Shown: in pieces, positions 15,438 through 24,539 of the stretch
How positions within the stretch are numbered: the first letter of the stretch is position 1
How the letters are laid out: each line of letters starts with the position of its first letter
Source: Amphibacillus sp052055485
GTDB taxonomy: Bacteria; Bacillota; Bacilli; Bacillales; Amphibacillaceae
Length of the DNA stretch: 64,000 nucleotides
Direction: 5' to 3'
Assembly: GCF_052055485.1 (NCBI RefSeq)
Contig: NZ_CP197171.1
Location: forward strand, 2,666,001 to 2,730,000
Translations under genes and position numbers: made by a program
Notes under the pieces: model-generated
Database searches by the model: none
Told to the model about the DNA's origin: nothing
What the model saw: the letters and a program-made list of their open reading frames with translations, nothing else

Positions 15438-16100
15438 ATTAATCCCTCCCAAATACGACTATCTCATTTCATACTTATATAATTTATCATAGTTGATTAT
15501 GAATTGCAATTGATAATTTGATAATTGACTTAGCTTATGTTGCCGTACTTTGATTCTTTGATTAATGATGTTAAGTTACCTCACAGCATCCACCAGTTTG
15601 ATGATAAAAGTGATTAAATAAGTATTTGACAATAGATATGAGTGCATAGCGGTTTTTCCGAACATGTTTGCTTGAGAATATCATTAGCAGATGTTTTAAT
15701 AGTAAACAATTTTATATACCTATGTTATGGTGATATTAACAGACCTTGGACATATTTATTTAATAGACAGCGAATATACTCATAACAAAGGCGATATCAA
15801 ATGAATCAATATAATAAGCTGGTGATACTTTATCAAATGAACGAAAAATATAAAAAGAGTTAAAAGGCAAGTGCTGTTTATCTTTTTTTAATGTTCAAGG
15901 ATTATAACTTGACAGTAAAGGATTTTTCCACCATTGTATATAGAGTAAAAGTTCAATGAAAGTGGTGACAAAAAGGTTAATTTGTTAAAATCCTTTTATA
16001 ATTGCTTAAAGTATTGTAAAATATTTAGAGATTATTAATCTTTTCTAAATTGGACACTTTAGTATTGAGTCATGGTGATTAACCAAGGAGGTTACAAAAT
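15438..16100. other. Intergenic region between rpmB and yloU
   Basis: This 663-base stretch carries no supported gene. It must hold the divergent promoters of rpmB and yloU. TTGACA occurs at 15627 and 15909 without a well-spaced -10. A plausible -10 TAAAAT lies at 16017-16022 before yloU, with no convincing -35. I see no repeat or RNA element. Confidence 0.4.
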
Positions 16101-16463
16101 ATGTCTATTGAATTAACGACTAAAGATGGTCGTGTGACGATTACAAATGAGGTTATCTCAACCGTTGCAGGTGGTGCTGCTATTGAGTGCTATGGTATCA
16201 TTGGTATGGCTTCTAAAAATCAATTAAAAGATGGCATTGCTGAAATATTAAGAAAAGAAAACTTTTCTAAGGGTGTCGTGGTTCGCCAAGAAAATGATAA
16301 CATTTCTATTGACATGTACATCATTGTTAGCTATGGAACAAAAATTTCAGAGATTGCTCATAATGTCCAATCTCAAGTTAAATATACATTAGATAAGACA
16401 TTAGGTTTAGCAATTGATGCAGTAAATATTTATATTCAGGGCGTACGTGTACAAGCTGAATAA
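16101..16463 (+). CDS. yloU: Asp23/Gls24 family envelope stress response protein
   Basis: A 120-aa protein of the Asp23 family, with the N-terminal GRVTITNEVISTVAGGAA segment and the central motif GVVVRQENDNISIDMYIIV. Family members are membrane-associated or cytosolic proteins linked to cell envelope homeostasis; no reaction is known. AAGGAGGT lies 8 bases before the ATG. Directly upstream of fakA with 60 bases between, as in most Firmicutes, suggesting a shared operon. Confidence 0.92.
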   Translation: MSIELTTKDGRVTITNEVISTVAGGAAIECYGIIGMASKNQLKDGIAEILRKENFSKGVVVRQENDNISIDMYIIVSYGTKISEIAHNVQSQVKYTLDKTLGLAIDAVNIYIQGVRVQAE

Positions 16464-16523
16464 TCAAACGAGACAATTGATCAATAGTGAGATCTTGCGT
16501 AAGCGACAAGGGAGGAAGTTGTT

Positions 16524-18185
16524 GTGGTATTAACAAAAATAGAAGGTGCAGAGCTTGCCGATATGGTGTTATTTGGTGCAAGTCACCTCTCTAATAATGC
16601 AGAGATGATTGATGCATTAAATGTATTTCCCGTACCAGATGGTGATACGGGGACAAATATGAATTTGTCAATGACATCTGGAGCAAATGAAGTTAAAAAG
16701 ATTTCCAATGGAACAGTTTCAGAAGTAGCCAGCGCCTTGGCAAAAGGTTTACTAATGGGAGCTAGAGGTAATTCGGGAGTTATTTTATCGCAATTATTCC
16801 GTGGTTTTTCAAAGGGTGTAGCTGGTTTAAATGAGTTGACAACAGTGACAATGGCAAAAGGATTGCAAAATGGTGTTAAAACAGCTTATAAAGCTGTTAT
16901 CAAGCCTGTTGAAGGAACCATCTTAACTGTTGCTAAAGACACTGCTAACGAAGCAGAGAAAATAGCTCAGGAGACAGATGATTTAGTTGAATTTATGGAA
17001 CGTGTGACAAAGGCTGCTAAGAAGTCATTAGAAAACACACCAGAACTGTTGCCAGTTTTAAAAGAAGTTGGTGTTGTTGACAGCGGCGGACAAGGCTTAG
17101 TGATTATTTATGAAGCTTTTCTAGCTTCGTTAAAGGGAGAATCTTTACCTGAAGTAGATTTAGATCTTGTCTCAATGGAAGACATGGTAAGTGCAGAACA
17201 TCACAAAACGAACCAGGATTTCATGAGTACTGAAGATATCGAATTTGGTTATTGTACAGAATTCATGGTTAAATTTGAACAGAATAAATTGGCAAAACAT
17301 CCTTATGATGAAGCTGTTTTTCGTGAAGAGCTCGGTGCACTAGGAGACTCTTTATTGGTTGTTTCAGATGATGATTTTGTTCGTGTCCATGTTCACGTCG
17401 AGTACCCTGGTGAAGCGATGAATTTAGCTCAGCGTTATGGAAGCTTTGTTCAATTAAAAGTTGAAAATATGCGAGAACAACATATCGACATTGTAGGTGA
17501 GAAAGAAGCCGTTGATACAAAGCCTAAAGCTGATTATGGCATTGTGTCTGTCGCCATGGGATCTGGAGTGGAAGAACTGTTAACAAGTCTAGGGGCAACA
17601 GTTGTCATGACAGGTGGACAAACAATGAATCCAAGTACCAAAGATATCAGTGAAGCAATCAAAAAAGCTCATGCTGAAAAAGTTATTATCTTACCCAATA
17701 ATAAAAATATTATCATGGCTGCTGAACAAGCAGCAGAATTAAGTGAGGATAAGGTTATAGTCATTCCAACAAAAACAATTCCTCAAGGGATGAGTGCGCT
17801 TTTAGCCTATAATCCTGATTTAAGCTTAAATGAAAATAAAGAAAATATGAATGAGGCTTGTCGATATGTTAAGACAGGTCAGGTTACTTATGCCGTTAGA
17901 GATACACAAATTGATGGATTGACCATAGAAAATGGGAATTTTATGGGGTTATTTGATGGAGGCATTAAAGCGACTGATCCAGATAAAGTAACTGCAACCA
18001 AAAAATTATTGTCTAAACTGATAGATCAAGATGATGAAATTATCACTATTCTTCAAGGAGAAGATTCAACTGATCAAGAAGTAAATGAGCTGATAGAGTT
18101 TATTGAACAAGAATTTGAAGACATTGAGGTAGAAGTTCATAAAGGAAATCAACCGATTTATGCTTATATTTTTTCAGTGGAATAA
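16524..18185 (+). CDS. fakA: Fatty acid kinase subunit A
   Basis: FakA (YloV) phosphorylates FakB-bound fatty acids for entry into phospholipid synthesis via PlsY. The 553-aa protein begins with a DhaL-type ATP-binding domain containing VFPVPDGDTGTNM (Asp residues near 36-40 bind magnesium) and GARGNSGVILSQ near 80-91. A middle domain and a DegV-like C-terminal domain (GVEELLTSLGATVVMTGGQT near 350) follow. Start is GTG after GGAGGAAG. FakB is not in this window. A terminator follows at 18280. Confidence 0.95.
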   Translation: MVLTKIEGAELADMVLFGASHLSNNAEMIDALNVFPVPDGDTGTNMNLSMTSGANEVKKISNGTVSEVASALAKGLLMGARGNSGVILSQLFRGFSKGVAGLNELTTVTMAKGLQNGVKTAYKAVIKPVEGTILTVAKDTANEAEKIAQETDDLVEFMERVTKAAKKSLENTPELLPVLKEVGVVDSGGQGLVIIYEAFLASLKGESLPEVDLDLVSMEDMVSAEHHKTNQDFMSTEDIEFGYCTEFMVKFEQNKLAKHPYDEAVFREELGALGDSLLVVSDDDFVRVHVHVEYPGEAMNLAQRYGSFVQLKVENMREQHIDIVGEKEAVDTKPKADYGIVSVAMGSGVEELLTSLGATVVMTGGQTMNPSTKDISEAIKKAHAEKVIILPNNKNIIMAAEQAAELSEDKVIVIPTKTIPQGMSALLAYNPDLSLNENKENMNEACRYVKTGQVTYAVRDTQIDGLTIENGNFMGLFDGGIKATDPDKVTATKKLLSKLIDQDDEIITILQGEDSTDQEVNELIEFIEQEFEDIEVEVHKGNQPIYAYIFSVE

Positions 18186-18279
18186 AGTTAATTTTTAATT
18201 GGAGCAGGACTTATTACTAGTTAGGTTTAAATAAATGTAAGTTAAGAAAGTTGAAATATATAATATATCATTTTATTTT

Positions 18280-18315
18280 AGTGCTTTGAAGAATCCCTTC
18301 GAAGCACTTTTTTTA
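18280..18315 (+). terminator. Intrinsic terminator after fakA
   Basis: AGTGCTTTGAAG (18280-18291) pairs with CTTCGAAGCACT (18297-18308) with one G-U pair, followed by a run of seven T residues. Confidence 0.88.
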
Positions 18316-18450
18316 AAACTTTTTCATGAATGGATGGTTAATTGTAGATGGCAATTCATAATAGTAAAGTGACAGCATTATAATGAAGGCGCTCTCTTTA
18401 TCATGTGTAGAATGTAAAAGTGCTCATTCATAGATTGGAGGCGTTATAAG
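18316..18450. other. Spacer between the fakA terminator and a decayed gene
   Basis: Together with the flanking terminator and pseudogene this makes the roughly 500-base gap after fakA. TTATAATGAAG near 18379 could be a -10 box for the decayed gene; nothing else is recognisable. The sdaAB-sdaAA genes that occupy this position in B. subtilis are absent. Confidence 0.4.
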
Positions 18451-18664
18451 ATGAGTAAAGAACTTTTGCTTTAAATCCACAAGTTGCTTGAAATAGAAAA
18501 TACATTTGGAGTTCAACCTGTCCCATTTGATTCCTGTGATACCGCGGTTAGATTATTTTTTCATACTTTAAAAGCCTTCAGGAGCAACCTATGTTGTTTC
18601 AACTAATATAAAACAAAAGAATCATAGGGCTGGAAAATCTATCTTTTTAAAAATGAATGATTAA
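18451..18664 (+). pseudogene. Decayed small gene, family unknown
   Basis: A good ribosome site (TTGGAGGCG) precedes ATG 18451. The frame reads MSKELLL, then TAA at 18472, then IHKLLEIENTFGVQPVPFDS and CDTAVRLFFHTLK. Near 18570 the coding sense moves to another frame, reading KPSGATYVVSTNIKQKNHRA and ending LKMND before TAA 18662-18664. One nonsense change and one frameshift would restore a protein of about 70 aa. I do not recognise the family. Confidence 0.45.
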
Positions 18665-18683
18665 AATAAAAGGAGTATAAATC

Positions 18684-18977
18684 ATGAAAAGGAAAGATCG
18701 TGAAGAGTTTGCAGAAAAGAGACTAAATCAAAAACGCTATATTATTGAATTTCAAAAACAAATAGATATTAACAAAATTTATTTAGACCATTATTTAAGT
18801 GATCATATTGAAATTATTGCTTACAATGCCAAAGTGCAAAAAGGTAATTTTTTTATTAGTAAAGATGCTTCCATTAACGAAGTCATTTCTTGCTTATCTG
18901 CAATACTCAATATTTCTGTAGATGATATTTCTATTTATGAAAAAGGGGATGGTTTATCTAACCTATATCCTCTTTAA
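18684..18977 (+). CDS. Hypothetical protein, 97 aa
   Basis: ATG 18684 follows AAAGGAG at a good distance. The protein is soluble, with a basic N-terminus (MKRKDREEFAEKRLNQKRY), then a mixed alpha/beta region with no Cys and no membrane segment. I recognise no family. It lies between a decayed gene of similar size and recG, where B. subtilis has the serine dehydratase genes. A hairpin at 19059 probably ends its transcript. Confidence 0.6.
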   Translation: MKRKDREEFAEKRLNQKRYIIEFQKQIDINKIYLDHYLSDHIEIIAYNAKVQKGNFFISKDASINEVISCLSAILNISVDDISIYEKGDGLSNLYPL

Positions 18978-19058
18978 ATGACATAATTCCTCTGAAAAGG
19001 ATGTTGTGTTTAGGCATAAACAAACTCGTTCACTGCACCCGTAAGATTATTGATAAAC

Positions 19059-19096
19059 AACAGCTATTGGAGTTCTTTAGGTTTCCAATAGCTGTT
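19059..19096 (+). terminator. Hairpin, probable terminator
   Basis: AACAGCTATTGGA (19059-19071) and TCCAATAGCTGTT (19084-19096) are perfectly complementary over 13 bases. The following TTGTATTATA is only moderately T-rich. Confidence 0.6.
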
Positions 19097-19465
19097 TGTA
19101 TTATACTACTAGTGTTCTCTACTCCATGGTTATGGATTCAAAATTCTGCCCATCTGTTTCATTCTGTCCGCCCCAAACATCAGAGCCTCCTTTCAGAGCA
19201 TCCGCCTTTTCCTTTGTGAGGATTATAAGAGGGGTAGGAGTGGCTCTAAAAGCTGATCATACTGGTTCGGTTTGATGGCCATATTCATTGATAAGTTCCT
19301 CTGATCTATAATGTTCACTCTATGAAACTCAACCCAATCCATGTATAATTAGATTGATTATAAATAAAGTAAAGTCCTATTTTGAGCTATTTTTATTGTA
19401 AGCTGAAGTGAGAAAGAAAAGCTTTTATTCTCACTAAAAGAGTTATTTGAGGTGGTGTAGATAAT
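19097..19465. other. Intergenic region upstream of recG
   Basis: About 370 bases with no supported gene. The 72-codon open frame over 19001-19219 crosses the hairpin at 19059 and lacks a ribosome site, so it is not called. A pair of AGAGCC (19181) and GGCTCT (19240) could close a weak stem. No sharp promoter is seen. Confidence 0.4.
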
Positions 19466-21502
19466 ATGAAAAAAAGACTAGTAAGTGATGTTAATGGAAT
19501 TGGTCCAGCTCTAAATGAAAAGCTTGCTGAATTGAATATCCATAGTGTTGAGGATTTAATCACTACTTACCCCTCTCGATATGACAACTTCGAAGTATTA
19601 CCATTATCTGAACTGATTCATGAACAAAAGGCAACCATTGAAGGTACGGTTTTAAGCGAAGCCGTTGTTACCTATTATGGTCATAAAAAATCCCGTCTGA
19701 CTGTCCCCTTTCAAGTAGGCGAAGTCGTTGTTAAAGGAATTATGTTTAATCGTGCTTTTGCTAAAAAGCAATTAAAGGTTGGCGAAAAAGTAACAGTCAC
19801 AGGCAAATGGGATCAGCACAGACAACAAATAACCATCAGTCATTATCGTGTAGGTGAAAAGGATCCAGCAGCGGAAATTGATCCTGTTTATTTATTACGT
19901 CAATTGATAACACCAAAACAATTTAAGAAAATAATCAAACAGGCGTTAGAGCAGTTTGGTCATGAAATCGATGAAATTTTACCTGAAAAATATCTAGTTG
20001 AATATAAACTATTTAATCGTGCTTTTGCCATTGAGCAAATTCATTTTCCAAAAGACTTAAGTCATTTAAAACAAGCTAAGCGAAGATTGATCTATGATGA
20101 GCTGTTAATTTTTCAGCTGAAAATGCAGGTCCTGCGAAAATACAATCGGGAACGTACAGTTGGCAACGCAAAGGCTTATGATCCTGAAAAAGTAGATCAG
20201 TTTATTGAACAATTACCCTTTAAATTAACTGAAGCACAACAGAAAGCGTTACATGAAATTCTAATTGACATCAAGTCGCCTTATCGAATGCATCGCTTGC
20301 TACAGGGTGATGTTGGATCAGGTAAAACAATTGTAGCAGCAATCGCTTTATATAGTTCGATTTTAGCTGGCTGTCAAGGTGCCATTATGGTCCCTACTGA
20401 AATCTTAGCTGAGCAACATTATCAATCCTTATCGAACTTATTTGATGGTATACTAACTGTAGAACTATTGACGGGCTCGATCAAAGGAAAGCAACGTTCA
20501 GAGCGATTAACGGCTATTAATGAAGGACAAGTTGATATTATTGTTGGTACACACGCCCTTATTCAAGATGAGGTCAATTTTATGAATTTAGGATTGATCA
20601 TTGTCGATGAGCAACATCGCTTTGGCGTTAAGCAGCGAAAGGTGTTACGTGAGAAGGGAATCGATCCAGATGTTTTATTTATGACGGCAACACCTATTCC
20701 AAGAACATTAGCGATTACGAGCTATGGTGATATGGATATTTCGATTATTGATCAGATGCCAATAGGGAGAAAAGACATTGATACATTTTGGGTGAAAGAA
20801 TCAATGTTCCCACGTATTGTTGCTTTTATAGAAAAAGAGGTGAAAAAAGGCGGACAGGCTTATGTCATTGCACCATTAATTGAGGAATCAGACAAAATTG
20901 ATATTCAGAACGCAGTTGAGTTATATCAACATTTATCCAGTACTCTTCCTTCCTCCATTCAAACAGGTTTATTACATGGGCGCTTAACAAATGTAGAAAA
21001 AGAACAAGTGATGCAAGAGTTTGCGGAAAACAAAATTAATGTCCTTGTGTCTACTACAGTTGTTGAGGTAGGTGTTAATGTACCCAATGCAACCATAATG
21101 GTCATCTATGATGCCGAACGTTTTGGTCTATCTCAATTACACCAATTAAGAGGTCGTGTCGGTAGGGGAGAACAGCAGAGTTATTGTATTTTAATTGCTG
21201 ATCCAAAAGGAGAAATAGGCAAAGAACGAATGCAGGTGATGACTGAAACCACAAATGGCTTTGAGTTAGCTGAACAGGATTTAAAGCTTAGAGGACCAGG
21301 TGAGTTTTTTGGTAGAAAGCAAAGTGGATTACCTGAATTTAAGCTAGCAGATCCAATTCATGATTATCGAACTCTAGAAACAGCTAGAAAAGATGCAGTG
21401 GAAATTATTTTTAAAGATGTGTTGGGAAATGATCCAGACTATGATTCGCTAAACACATATATCAAAAATATTTTGACAGAATATGTTGATGGTTTTGATT
21501 AG
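19466..21502 (+). CDS. recG: ATP-dependent DNA helicase RecG
   Basis: RecG remodels stalled forks and branch-migrates Holliday junctions. The 678-aa protein has the N-terminal wedge/OB domain (residues 1-220), then helicase motifs: GDVGSGKT near 282 (Walker A), DEQHRFGV near 385 (the DExH-type motif II), TATPIPRTLA near 409, and QLRGRVGRGEQQSYC near 565 (motif VI). The TRG-like C-terminal region with GPGEFFGRKQSGLPEF follows. Length and order are typical. Confidence 0.97.
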   Translation: MKKRLVSDVNGIGPALNEKLAELNIHSVEDLITTYPSRYDNFEVLPLSELIHEQKATIEGTVLSEAVVTYYGHKKSRLTVPFQVGEVVVKGIMFNRAFAKKQLKVGEKVTVTGKWDQHRQQITISHYRVGEKDPAAEIDPVYLLRQLITPKQFKKIIKQALEQFGHEIDEILPEKYLVEYKLFNRAFAIEQIHFPKDLSHLKQAKRRLIYDELLIFQLKMQVLRKYNRERTVGNAKAYDPEKVDQFIEQLPFKLTEAQQKALHEILIDIKSPYRMHRLLQGDVGSGKTIVAAIALYSSILAGCQGAIMVPTEILAEQHYQSLSNLFDGILTVELLTGSIKGKQRSERLTAINEGQVDIIVGTHALIQDEVNFMNLGLIIVDEQHRFGVKQRKVLREKGIDPDVLFMTATPIPRTLAITSYGDMDISIIDQMPIGRKDIDTFWVKESMFPRIVAFIEKEVKKGGQAYVIAPLIEESDKIDIQNAVELYQHLSSTLPSSIQTGLLHGRLTNVEKEQVMQEFAENKINVLVSTTVVEVGVNVPNATIMVIYDAERFGLSQLHQLRGRVGRGEQQSYCILIADPKGEIGKERMQVMTETTNGFELAEQDLKLRGPGEFFGRKQSGLPEFKLADPIHDYRTLETARKDAVEIIFKDVLGNDPDYDSLNTYIKNILTEYVDGFD

Positions 21503-21721
21503 AACGGCGATATCTTACTCACTGAATGTAATAATACTTTTAGAATAAAAAAGATTATCTGCCCATTGATCAAGTGAAGTGTCAAGCGGTGAATTTTTCC
21601 TTAACCCCATTAGTATATGACATTTAGTATACTATTTTAATAGTGTTTATTGGCAGTCCCAGAGATAGCTTCAGCACAACTAGGAAAGCCCCCCTTGTCC
21701 TCTGATAAACTAATAAGGCTC

Positions 21722-21904
21722 AAGTTAAGTAGGGGGTTTTTCGGCGCATTGAATATGCGAGTGCGGACAAATGCGACAAACTTTTTTCGGATGGGATAAG
21801 GGAAACTACGCGGTACTCACATCACAAGAATAAGTGGGTTTCTTATTCTGCGTCCCCGTTTCAGGACGTGGTATTTTTTCTATCCGTTCGTTAACCTGTG
21901 ATAA
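21722..21904 (-). repeat. Diverged copy of repeat family A
   Basis: In the same orientation as 14103-14297, this block shares TAGGGGG followed by CGGCGCA, then TTTTTTCGGATGGGAT (compare CTTTTCGGTGGGAC), then AGAATAAGTGGGTTTCTTAT, CAGGACGTGGTATTTTT and GTTAACCTG. It is more degraded than the copies around the PRD regulator. Confidence 0.55.
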
Positions 21905-22471
21905 AATTCTTTTGAAAATGTGTATAAATTTGTAAGGCTATATGGTACAATTAATTTAACAACTTTTTAACACCTAGACTTACTAACGTTAATTTTCATA
22001 CTTGAAAGTAAGTTGTTAAAAAACGAAAAAGATGATGTATCTGATATTTTTGAACTAAATAGAAAGATTTGAGTAACTTTTAATCTGAGAAACATCTTTT
22101 ATTCAACAGAGGTATGCCAAGAATATAAATTGGAGAAAAGTATCTGTTTGGATAACTGCTAGTCGCTCTAAATTAAGATGGAACTCTCCTCTATCAAGGC
22201 ATCAGCCACTGTGTGTCGTTATAGTCCATATATATTATTGGATATAAAACATTTGGTGTAAGCTGATGTTTTTAATTATAGGAAAAAGGGAATAGAGATA
22301 CCAAAGTTCAAACTAAATATAAAAAGGTACTCATCACATTTGAACTAGCTGCAAACTCTCACTCAACAAAATCAAGCAAAAATTGCGTACTGTCGCTCCT
22401 CTCACTGATCGAAGATTCTCTTTATCAAACTCACTATATGGATAGGCAAACATTTTCATTGTTTATAATTT

Positions 22472-22485
22472 TTAAAGCGCTTACA
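22472..22485 (-). promoter_or_regulatory. Candidate cre (CcpA-binding) site
   Basis: On the minus strand TGTAAGCGCTTTAA fits the cre consensus TGWAANCGNTNWCA at all but the next-to-last position. It lies 265 bases before pgcA, so it may control the glycogen operon from a distance or a lost divergent gene. Confidence 0.4.
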
Positions 22486-22695
22486 TTTTAAGAGTTTTTT
22501 CGACACATTAGATGATCATTGCACGAACAGGAAATGCCGAACTCCCTTGCTAATCTATTAATATTTGTTCATAGTCTCATCCTTTTTCTTATAAAATTAA
22601 ACAACAGATCATTTCAAAGACATAGAAACTTGAATAGTTGAGTGATTGTTTAGCTCTAACCGCTGTAATTTTAAGTGGATGTTCTGCATTTTTTT

Positions 22696-22724
22696 ATTTG
22701 TAAAGTAGTAAAGTAGTTTATACT
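22696..22724 (+). promoter_or_regulatory. Probable promoter of the glycogen operon
   Basis: TATACT at 22719-22724 is a good -10, 27 bases before the pgcA start. The -35 at the standard 17-base spacing (ATTTGT, 22696-22701) is poor, which suggests activator dependence or weak basal expression. Confidence 0.4.
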
Positions 22725-22750
22725 ATTGAAATATTTAAGGAGGATGGCCT

Positions 22751-24487
22751 ATGTCTTATCAAACAACCTATCAACAATGGGCAAATGAAAGGAGTTTAGA
22801 TCAGGAATTAAGGGACGAGCTTGACAGCATTGCCAATAATAATGAGCAATTACGTGACGCTTTTTCTCAACCTTTGGAGTTCGGCACTGCTGGTATGAGG
22901 GGGATTTTGGGTCCGGGTATTAATCGGATGAATATCTATACCGTTAGACAAGCAACTGAAGGACTTGCATGTTTTATCGATAGCAAACCAGAAGCAGAAA
23001 AGTCTAGAGGGGTAGCTATTGCTTATGATTCACGCCACAAGTCTCCAGAATTTGCTTTAGAGGCGGCAAAAACCTTGGCTGAACATGGGATTCGCTCCTA
23101 TTTATTCGAATCCTTACGCCCAACTCCAGAATTATCCTTTGCAGTGAGAACGTTAAATGCTTTTGCAGGTATTATGATTACCGCTTCCCATAATCCAGCT
23201 CATTATAATGGTTACAAAATTTATGGAGCAAGTGGTGGTCAAATGCCACCCAAGGATGCTGATACATTAACAGAATACGTTCGTCGTATCGAGAATCCAC
23301 TACAGATAAAAGTATTAGCTGAGGAGGAAGCGAAAGCACAAGGACTTCTGACAATTATCGGCAAAGAAGTAGACGACGCTTATCTTAAGGAAGTAGATGG
23401 AGTAACCATTGATCGAGAACTAATTGCTAAGCATGGCAAGGGTTTAAAACTTGTTTTTACACCGCTTCATGGTACAGGAAAGATGCTTGGGGAAAAGGCA
23501 TTGAAGCAAGCAGGATTTAATCATTTTTCATTAGTCGAGGAGCAAAGTACTGCTGATCCCGATTTTAGCACGGTAAAGTCACCTAACCCAGAGGAATATT
23601 CAGCTTTTGAGTATGCGATTAAGCTAGGCAAGAAGGAAGAGGCTGACTTGCTTGTAGCGACAGACCCTGATGCTGATCGCTTGGGGGTTGCGGTGAGATT
23701 ACCTGATCAAAGTTATCAGGTACTTAGCGGCAACCAGATCGGTGCCTTGATGCTAGATTACCTATTAAAAGCACATAAGGCGGCTGGTACACTGCCAACA
23801 AATGCAGTTGTCTTAAAGTCGATTGTATCTAGCGAATTACCTACAGCCATTGCTGAAAAGTACCAAGTAAAGATGGTTAATGTTCTAACCGGTTTCAAGT
23901 TCATTGCCGAAAAAATTCAACAATATCAAATGGACGGTTCGCACACTTTTATGTTTGGCTTTGAAGAAAGTTATGGCTATTTAGTCAAACCTTTTGTCCG
24001 AGATAAGGATGCTATTCAAGCCCTTGTACTTATAGCAGAAGTTGCTACATTCTACAAGCAACAAGGAAAAACATTATATGATGCACTGCAAAGTATATTT
24101 GCGACATTTGGTTACTACCAAGAAAAAACGATCTCGATCACAATGAGCGGATTAGCGGGTGCAGAAAAGATCACCTCATTAATGCGACAATTGCGAGAAG
24201 AAGCACCAGTTGCATTTGGAGAAGTAAGCGTAATAGGTAGTGAAGATTATAAAAAACAGGAAAAGGTAACTTCAGACGGCTCAGTGAAAGCTTTAAACAC
24301 ATCACCATCAGATGTAGTGAAATATTTTCTAGCAGATGGCAGCTGGATAGCGGCACGACCTTCAGGAACTGAACCAAAAATTAAATTTTATATTGGCGTA
24401 AAAGCTGAAAGCAAAGAGGAGGCTGAAGAAAAAATAGTCACATATACAGCTTCTATTGCTGAAATGACCAAAGCAATAGAATCATAG
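22751..24487 (+). CDS. pgcA: Phospho-sugar mutase (alpha-phosphoglucomutase)
   Basis: PgcA interconverts glucose-6-P and glucose-1-P, linking glycolysis to glycogen. The 578-aa protein has GTAGMRG near residue 47, the phosphoserine loop TASHNPAHYNGYK near 143, the metal loop DPDADRLG near 305, the sugar loop GFEESYGY near 400 and the phosphate-binding RPSGTEPK near 537. This length and motif spacing match the Bacillus PgcA type. AAGGAGG lies before the ATG. It is the first gene of the glycogen cluster and supplies the substrate of GlgC. Confidence 0.94.
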   Translation: MSYQTTYQQWANERSLDQELRDELDSIANNNEQLRDAFSQPLEFGTAGMRGILGPGINRMNIYTVRQATEGLACFIDSKPEAEKSRGVAIAYDSRHKSPEFALEAAKTLAEHGIRSYLFESLRPTPELSFAVRTLNAFAGIMITASHNPAHYNGYKIYGASGGQMPPKDADTLTEYVRRIENPLQIKVLAEEEAKAQGLLTIIGKEVDDAYLKEVDGVTIDRELIAKHGKGLKLVFTPLHGTGKMLGEKALKQAGFNHFSLVEEQSTADPDFSTVKSPNPEEYSAFEYAIKLGKKEEADLLVATDPDADRLGVAVRLPDQSYQVLSGNQIGALMLDYLLKAHKAAGTLPTNAVVLKSIVSSELPTAIAEKYQVKMVNVLTGFKFIAEKIQQYQMDGSHTFMFGFEESYGYLVKPFVRDKDAIQALVLIAEVATFYKQQGKTLYDALQSIFATFGYYQEKTISITMSGLAGAEKITSLMRQLREEAPVAFGEVSVIGSEDYKKQEKVTSDGSVKALNTSPSDVVKYFLADGSWIAARPSGTEPKIKFYIGVKAESKEEAEEKIVTYTASIAEMTKAIES

Positions 24488-24539
24488 GTTATGAAGAAAG
24501 GATCGCTAAACAAGCTTTGATCAATAATGAGGTGAGTAA

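Larger units (their letters stand above)
21503..22750. other. 1.25-kb intergenic region between recG and the glycogen operon
   Basis: No intact gene is seen. Contents: a GC-rich stem (AAAGCCCCC at 21685 with GGGGGTTTT at 21732) that could end recG transcription; a diverged family A repeat (21722-21904); a long inverted repeat TTAACAACTT/AAGTTGTTAA (21956-21965 and 22010-22019); a cre-like site at 22472-22485; and a 41-codon minus-strand frame (22334-22459, MKMFAYPYSEFDKENLRSV) just downstream of that site, possibly the start of a lost gene. The operon promoter is near 22696-22724. Confidence 0.5.

Noticed and set aside
19001..19219. 72-codon open frame before recG
   Set aside because: It spans a perfect hairpin at 19059-19096 and has no ribosome site; composition looks non-coding.
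22334..22459. 41-codon minus-strand frame MKMFAYPYSEF...
   Set aside because: Reads like a protein start beside a cre-like site, but it is short and unmatched; kept only as a remark in the intergenic entry.
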